Shown here: one piece after another, positions 57,374 through 64,000 of the stretch | Position numbering within the stretch: position 1 is the stretch's first letter | Layout: the number at the start of each line of letters is the position of its first letter | NCBI GenBank assembly: GCA_026936325.1 | Contig: JAPTHN010000042.1 | Span: 1 to 64,000 of the forward strand | Direction of reading: 5' to 3' | DNA length: 64,000 bases | Source of the DNA: Platynereis dumerilii | Lineage: Eukaryota > Annelida > Polychaeta > Phyllodocida > Nereididae | Translations under genes and position numbers: made by a program | The notes under the pieces: generated by a model | The model's database searches: none | The model's input: the letters and a program-made list of their open reading frames with translations, nothing else | Told to the model about the DNA's origin: nothing

Positions 57374-57874
57374 ATGACAATAGCTATGTATCCTTGCACA
57401 TTTTACAGACGACAGTGCCTGAATGTAAGACAATGTGTGGTGCAAAAGTCACTTTAGAACTTCATAGAGCGGTTCCACTAAAAGGTTCTCGTGAGGTTTT
57501 TTTATCCAAGGTTTATTCTTGTGTTGGGCAAATAATTATTTCCCGGAAGGCTATTATGGTTGCTGTCTGGAATCCAGGACGACATTGAATACACATACAA
57601 GTATGACAGGGATATGTATTAGTATTCTTTCGCCTGTACACTAACATACAGATAAGTCAAACTGTCAAAGTCACATATCAATTGACTTGCCCAAAGACCA
57701 TAATAATACCACCAAAAATGTGTGTGTTTGTTAAACAAAATACAATTGTCAGTTGGTGACAAAACAAACTTTTCATGTAAAATCAGAAAGAAGATAATAT
57801 TATGCAAATATTATTTACTTTTCTTTGATAAACTCATTCAAGAAGAGATCCTACCATTAAAACTGACGCTCTGC

Positions 57875-58081
57875 ACTGTATTATTTCAGTTTTGAGCCAG
57901 CTTAAATGATTGAGTGAGATAGTTGCGCAATTCCTTTGTGCTAACATACCTTGTTGTTTTTAGCTAACATCATCTGTCCATAATTCTAACTCAGAGAAAC
58001 AAGCTATGTTAGCTCAAAAAGATATTGTCCAACCATCTCACTCAATCATTTAAGCGGACTCAAAATTCAAATTTTTCAGTG
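57875..58081. mobile_element. [19 protein letters not shown], 207 bp copy
   Basis: Ends CACTGTATTATTTCAG and, inverted, CACTGAAAAATTTGAATTTTG. Absent from the equivalent place of the second copy (about 59610), so inserted after the duplication. Confidence 0.75.
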
Positions 58082-59169
58082 GATCGAATCAACAACCGAG
58101 CTGTCCTCCTTCCTATTTCTCAACTTTTATGGAAGGTCGAACATCACTCCATGTCTTTTTACCACGCAAGGAAATTATGCAAACTCATGAATTTATGCCA
58201 TATGTTCAGCCTCCACATGGCCTGGAGCTGATGCAGTTTGAAGGATTATTATACCATTACACATAGTGGCAAGGCATGATGTTGCAAAGGGGAGAGAAGG
58301 TCATGATATTTCTGGTGTCAAAAGGAGAGACACTACACCGTAGGCGGTTCCTTAAGAAATGTCACATATTGGATAAATACACTCCGGCTGTGATCAATCG
58401 AATGATAAAAACCGCATTTTTAAGACACTTCATATGACACCAGAGCACTGAATTTTAAAGTGTGTCCTTGAAAAACCTGTGTGAAAATCTATAATTTGAT
58501 GTACATCGCTCTTGATAATTTGGAAGAGATTTCCAATTTTGAGTGAAGTATGACAAACACCAATATATAACTGTATAAATGTATTCAACATGTACATATT
58601 GTTGACACTATAGGTATGGATACCTGAACTGTTTGTTGAGTCAGACAAAATGAGAAACAAATTTATGGATCAGAAATTAGTGTCTTTTGAAATTATTTTT
58701 TAACAATGTGCAATGAAAAGTTCTGCTTTCATCTTGCGAACACACCAAAATAAAGGATATCATTCACCATTCACAACCAGCCCTGAAGCAATTATTTTCC
58801 GCTTTTGATTTCGCATTTCCTTTTCCTGGAATGTCAATCTCCTATCGAAAATTCTATTTGATTAAATTGAATCATTTCATTTCCCTTGTTTTGTCGAAAT
58901 CTAATGTTCTACAAGGAATCAATTTTTGTAAAATAACCTTTGTGTCAAAATAATAATAAGCGGGATGGCAGTCTGTTGAAATTAACAGAACAGCAATTGC
59001 AGTCTGTTGAATTTTTTTTCAATAGATCATCGGTTTAAGATAATCAAACAATTGGAAAACAATTGGAGAACCTGATTCTTGATCCCAAAAATAGTGTTAG
59101 TCCAATAACGTAATTCAATTGGACAGTTTTTTATTTCTTGAGTTTGACATGTTGGATGTATGCTAAGAA

Positions 59170-60560
59170 CAAAACGAGACCTAATTTTGCCCACCAGAGT
59201 GCACTTTTGCGGAAGTATGACAATAGCTATGTATACATGCACATTTTACAGTGCCTGATTGTAAGACAATGTGTGTTGCCAAAGTCACTCTGGAGTGGTG
59301 TACTAAAAGGCTCTTGTGAGATTTTTGTTATCTAAGATTCGTTCTTGTTTTGGGCAAAAAATGATTTCCTCGAAGGCAATTATGGAAACCAGGATGACAT
59401 TGAATAAACTTATAGGTATATCAGTGTAGTACACTAATGTAGAGATAAGTCAAAGTTACATATCAACTGACTAGGCCAAAGACCATAATTATACCACCAA
59501 AAATGTTTGTGTTAATTCAACAAAACAAGTATCAGTTGGTGACTTACTAACTTTTCGTTTAAAATCAGATGAAAGAAACGCTAATTTTCATTGAGAACAG
59601 ATCCTACCACTGAAAGTGACATTCTAACCAACTGAGCTGTCCTCCTCCATGTACTTCAACAAGATTGCCATCCACATTTTCTTTTAAAAATTTCATGGAG
59701 GCTCTAACATCACTCCATGTCTTTTTGCCACACAAGGAAATAATGCAAACTCATGAATTTATACCATATATCCAGGCCAGCCTCCTCCAGAACCAAACAT
59801 GGCCTGGAGCTGATGTAGTTTTGAAGGATTATTACCATCATACAGAGTGGCAGGGCATGACGTTGCCAAGGGGAGAGAAGGTCATGATATTTCTGGTGTC
59901 AAAAGGAGAGACACTTAAGAAATGTCACATGTTGGATAATGCACTTTTGCTGTGATTAATTGGTTGAGTGACAAAAACTGCATTTTTGAGACACTTTCTT
60001 TGACACCAGAGCACTGAATTTTAAAGTTTGTCCTTGAAAAATATGTGTGAACATCTATAATTTGACGTTAACGACTCTTGATAATTTTAAAGAGATTTCC
60101 CATTTTGAGTGAAGTGTGATAAACACCTAACCGTATATATTCACAGTGTACTTAAACTAAGGTATGCATACGTGCCAAAATGTTTGATGAATCAGACAAA
60201 AAGTGACATAAATGCATTTATCAAAATTAGTACCTCAACAATGCCAAATGAAGAGTTGGCTCAGCTTTCATCTCGAGAACGCATCAAAACAATGGTAATC
60301 ATTAGCCATTTGCAATCAGCCCGGAAGAAATTATTTTCCGCCTTGATTTTGCATTTCCTGGAATGTCAATCTCCTGTCAGAAATTCTGTGTGATTGAATT
60401 GAAATCTGAAGTTTTACTAGGAAACACTTTTTGTAAAATAACTTTGTGTCAAAATAATAATGAACCTGGATGGCATCTGTTAAAATTTAAAGAACAGTGA
60501 TTGCAGTCTGTGGAATATTTTGCGATCGATAATTGGTTTAAGATAATCAAATGAAGATAA
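59170..60560 (+). repeat. local segmental duplication, copy 2
   Basis: Empty-site copy for both MITEs above. A 96-codon open frame at 59665-59955 (FHVFLPHKE-like start, ends KCHMLDNALLL) is partly conserved in copy 1, where it is interrupted; no family was recognised. On the minus strand ACAGCTCAGTTGGTTAGAA at about 59645-59627 resembles a tRNA A box, so a decayed SINE may be included. Confidence 0.75.
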
Positions 60561-61219
60561 GATTTTGTCAAAATACGATGTCTGCAAATTGGGAAACATG
60601 ATTTCTCGATCTCAAAAATAGTGTTACAGTCCGTCCGGAGCCAAATATCGGGTCCAAAAATTCAATTTGACAGTTTTTTTATTTCTTGAATTTTTAAAAA
60701 ATTGTTGAAAATGTTAATAAACGACCCTTACTGTATATATGTCCAGGACTCCAGGTATATGAATGAAGATAATAAAACGAGACTTAAATGAAGGATTTGA
60801 ATGATGTTGAGTTCACCATGTTGTACAATTCAATCAGAAACAGCAAAAATGCCAGCATCACTCATGACACCATCTAATTCATTTGTCTTACATTGACTAC
60901 AAAATAAGCAATCAAATATATTATTGTTGAATTTATGCCCAAATAGATTGACCATATCCCAGCTACTGCTTGAAGTTTTTAAACTTCAGTTTACTAGTCT
61001 TTGTGCTACCAGTATGAAAAGAATTTCTACACAATACGTTGTATTGTCAATTATGTTGACAGTCAACCTTTGAAGACCCAGTAACCTTGTCTGGTAAGGC
61101 GGATCCTATCTTACACTGTCTTTCTTTTTGCCACTTTGTTTTCTTAGCTTTAGTGCTGAACTATGAAAGGACTTCATGTTTGTTCATGTTTGTCAAGCAT
61201 GTTGACAGTTGGTCTCTCC
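60561..61219. other. unassigned stretch
   Basis: AT-rich, no gene or repeat recognised. Confidence 0.4.
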
Positions 61220-61221
61220 CC

Positions 61222-61553
61222 CATGGGCACATCGACGTTGCAGCAACGTTGCAACGACGTCACACTTTTCCTCAAATTACGTAGCATTGTATGGTTGAAA
61301 ATATGTTGTCACAACGTTGTGACGCAACGCCAAAGATATGATGTTAGCATGCAACGTTGTGGCGACGTTTTACAACATTGTAAGGCAATGTCAGGAGTTT
61401 GACATTAGCTTGCGACGTTTTGGCAATGTTGTAATAAAACTCCGACGTCGTCTTCATGTTGGGTCGACTTGATCTCTACCATACATATCTACGTGACCAA
61501 CAGACCAGCCCTCCACCAATTAGCAACGTCGGGGTTTACGTCGTGTGCCCACT
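61222..61553. mobile_element. ACGTTG-rich element with inverted ends
   Basis: Left end near ATGGGCACATCGACGTTGC and right end inverted near GTGGGCACACGACGTAAAC. The inside is full of ACGTTG and its variants (CAACGTTGTGACG, GCAACGTTGTGGCGACG) in loose tandem. Elements of this look occur in several marine invertebrates; class not assigned. Confidence 0.65.
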
Positions 61554-64000
61554 AGGTCAAGACTCAGGAAACCTCTCAAGTCATTTTCTGGTCCCACTGC
61601 AAAGGAGGCTGTTGCCTTATAGTTATACCTAGTGGTAAACAACTCACAGTGAAGGAAGCTAATACTGATAAGCTGATTTCTGTGGAAGTTATTCAACTCG
61701 GTATTACACTGAAAGACAAAAGTTATGCATATGTTGTGCATTCAAGAACCTCATCTGTGTGCTCAATATAAGGTTCTACCAAACACATGCTTTACATAAA
61801 ATAAACCATAAAGTCTAAAGATAATGGTCTTGGGGTTCATTTGAAGGTTGAGATTTCCTCCCATCTGTAGCATCCCCTACAACATCCAGAAACATGCCTT
61901 CATTACAATGGAGGGTATCTTGAGTTCTGGTTGTTTTTCTGGGTCCAACACCTTTGTTTATTCCTTGTCTATCCTACCTCCCTGTAACACGCAGCTTTCT
62001 TTGATACACTTGACAGATGAACATCATACACTCTCTAACATTAAGCTGGGTTTTCACACCTGCACCATTCCAATAGTTTCATCCCCGTCATATTCTGTAA
62101 TTGGGGACACTATAAATTCAGTTGTAAAAGAATTGTGTGCTTGAATGTTTAAGAGCCAGTTTTTCTAAGATTCAGGCAGGGTGTGCTACTCACCCGACTC
62201 AGATATTGTTCTTAATTTTTTTCTTGGTAAACAATTACTAAAAAGTTGGAAAAAATGCATTTTTAGACCTCCATACCTTTTAGGTAATTTTTGAGGGCCC
62301 CTTCAAATATAGGGCCAAAATTTGGATTGTGTCAAAGTCCAGATTTCAAATCCAATTATCTCAGTACCTTCTTGGTGCACCTCTGTTATATTTGAAGGGC
62401 CAGATATATTGACCCAAAGGTATCATTTGGTACCGCATTTATGATGATTGACTCAGGGCGCAGGCAACAGGGGGCGCTCGAAGTTACTATTTCAGTCAAT
62501 TTTAAGCTGAATTGATGGGGCCTATGTGGCTTGCACCCTTGGTTTACCTCAATGTTTTGTGCATGTATATTAAGGAGGGGACCTATATTACAAGTTTACA
62601 TAAAAATTAGAATGGTACACTAAGGGCGCATCTCCACAGGGGGCGCTCTTTCCTATAAAAAGTCAAATAGACCCTTTTTCAGGGCTCTGTAGCTCATTGC
62701 GCCCAGGGTCAACAGCACAGTGAGCATGCCTGTCATGTGCTATAACACCTCTAGATTACTGGAGTGTAAGCATCTCTGAGGTACTCTTAACCATTCTCTT
62801 TCCAGAATTTTTTTAAGGTACCACATATGACAATTTTTCAAATTTTCAAAAAATCACCAGGACGCCCACAATATGAATGGAGAGAGTCTTGCAAGTCATT
62901 TCTCTAATAAATTTTGGTTGTTAGGATACATTTTACTCCAAATAGTGTGTACACACATGTAGGGGGCGCCACAAGTACCCCCAAAATTTTTATTTCTTCC
63001 ATTTTTCATGTTTTCTGGTGTTACATTCATCTCAGTTGTGGGACGCCAATCTCAAAACCAGCAATTTAGCATGCCACTGCAATTTTCTATATATTATGTC
63101 ACCTGTTAGTAAATAAATGGGTAACGTTTTGCCGTTGGGTCAATACTTTACATCCTCAACCTTAATTACTCAAGGAAACAAGCATGTTCTTCTGAAGAAA
63201 TGAAAAGATACAGGGTTATAAAAAATGATGTTTGAGGCACCTGGGATACGAATGGTCGCAATTTGTCTTTGCTCTTGCTCTGGCATCAGTTCCATATGGC
63301 ATATGGGTCAAAATAATTTAAGTGAGTGAACCCCCCCCCCCTCAAATTGAAATTTGCCTTGGCCATACGTAATTCTGAGTACATCAAAGAAAATTGGTTA
63401 CCATTGTTATCCCACCCACCTTAAATATTGCCTCAATGCTATCATCCTGCTTGTGGAAGTGGCAATGGCAAAACATCACCCGTTTCACTTTCTTACAAGT
63501 TCTACTCCAGCGATATGTAAAAATGCCATTTACAATAGACCGTTTTTAGGTTTAAGTTGTGAAAGTTTGGCTATTAAAGCTGAATTCCTTAAATTTAGGC
63601 TCATTACATCCAAGACTGAACTAACTTGATTTATAGACAAAGAGGAAAGTAACATGTCAAAAAATGTGTGTGAAAAGCAGTTCACATGTTGGTAGAAATG
63701 TAAAAGATGCATCATCATAACGAATAATAGGAAATACATTATTTGTATATATATCTTAGTTTTAGAACTCAATTACAAAGTATGAATTGAAGCATAAGCC
63801 ATCCAGATAATAATACCAAATCAATGACATGGAAATGTATGCAGTAATGCCCCATACATTGAAAAATTTAGTGAAGTCTAAGATGTAATGAACACAAATT
63901 TTATGGAATTGAGCCTTAAAAATGTGTTACTAAACTATTATAGCTGATAGCTGAAAATGGTCAATCATAATTGTGGTTTCTGTTGATCACTAAAACAAAC
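61554..64000. other. unassigned right end of window
   Basis: No gene recognised. AGGGGGCGC-type words occur at about 62470, 62639 and 62961. A C run at 63332-63341. 63430-63510 carries a fragment of the repeat found in the last collagen B intron and near 55030. Confidence 0.4.

Larger units (their letters stand above)
57060..58990 (+). repeat. local segmental duplication, copy 1
   Basis: Matches 59170-60560 in the same orientation, for example TTTTGCGGAAGTATGACAAT (57094 and 59207) and GGGGAGAGAAGGTCATGATA. Two MITEs (57114-57373 and 57875-58081) are inserted only in this copy. Confidence 0.85.

Noticed and set aside
61222-61553. Array of regulatory AACGTT sites
   Set aside because: Inverted ends around the array fit a mobile element better than a host enhancer.
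1-64000. LTR retroelements, other virus-like elements or toxin genes
   Set aside because: No paired long direct repeats with a polymerase between them and no capsid, envelope or integrase-like blocks were recognised. The polymerase at 37-38.8 kb is LINE-type.

Overview
The window looks like nuclear DNA of a marine invertebrate deuterostome, most likely an echinoderm. The grounds are an AT-rich background, introns with GT/AG borders, polyadenylation signals, no operon structure, many scattered copies of the AGGCCT/TAGGCCTA word common in echinoderm genomes, and very dense DNA-transposon, SINE and LINE debris. The taxon is an inference from style and gene content, not proven by any one feature.

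Three host genes can be supported, all on the plus strand. (1) Collagen A, about 4.3-7.05 kb, and (2) collagen B, about 11.4-15.66 kb, are tandem paralogues. Each has an exon that opens inside a hydrophobic, signal-peptide-like stretch followed by Gly-X-Y repeats, then one or two further collagenous exons, then a last exon coding one membrane helix and a short tail. All recognised splice junctions are phase 1. Collagen A has a one-base frame conflict before its last intron. (3) A DUF1647-like, probably Golgi type II membrane protein, about 43.67-53.16 kb, is split by a roughly 8 kb intron. Most of that intron is one 6.67 kb PIF/Harbinger transposon (45184-51857) with matching TTA target duplications, terminal inverted repeats, a 500-residue transposase with an intact DDE triad, and a convergent AT-hook/MADF/polyQ accessory gene in three frame segments. 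A CACTCTAAAA hairpin MITE lies nested inside the Harbinger, next to a large TATC microsatellite.

The rest is repeat-built. 0-4 kb: a 1.7 kb element with long inverted ends and two hairpin MITEs. 4.7-15.4 kb: introns of the collagens with SINE, foldback and MITE insertions, plus an 880 bp degenerate minisatellite between the genes. About 16.1-32.0 kb: a diverged, partly inverted tandem segmental duplication whose two copies act as filled/empty sites for several insertions, among them a Penelope-like GIY-YIG fragment and a 1.02 kb element built on a GGAAGACTCAG motif. 32-41 kb: MITEs, an old CR1/L2-like LINE scrap and a 5'-truncated LINE with reverse transcriptase. 41.58-41.76 kb: an 11 bp minisatellite. 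54-61.6 kb: a perfect 287 bp triplication, a second segmental duplication of about 1.5-2 kb, a 260 bp MITE carrying three perfect TGACGTCA sites, and an ACGTTG-rich element.

No CRISPR, rRNA, bacterial gene, LTR element or other virus-like element was recognised. Exon borders are by eye; first exons of all three genes were not found.
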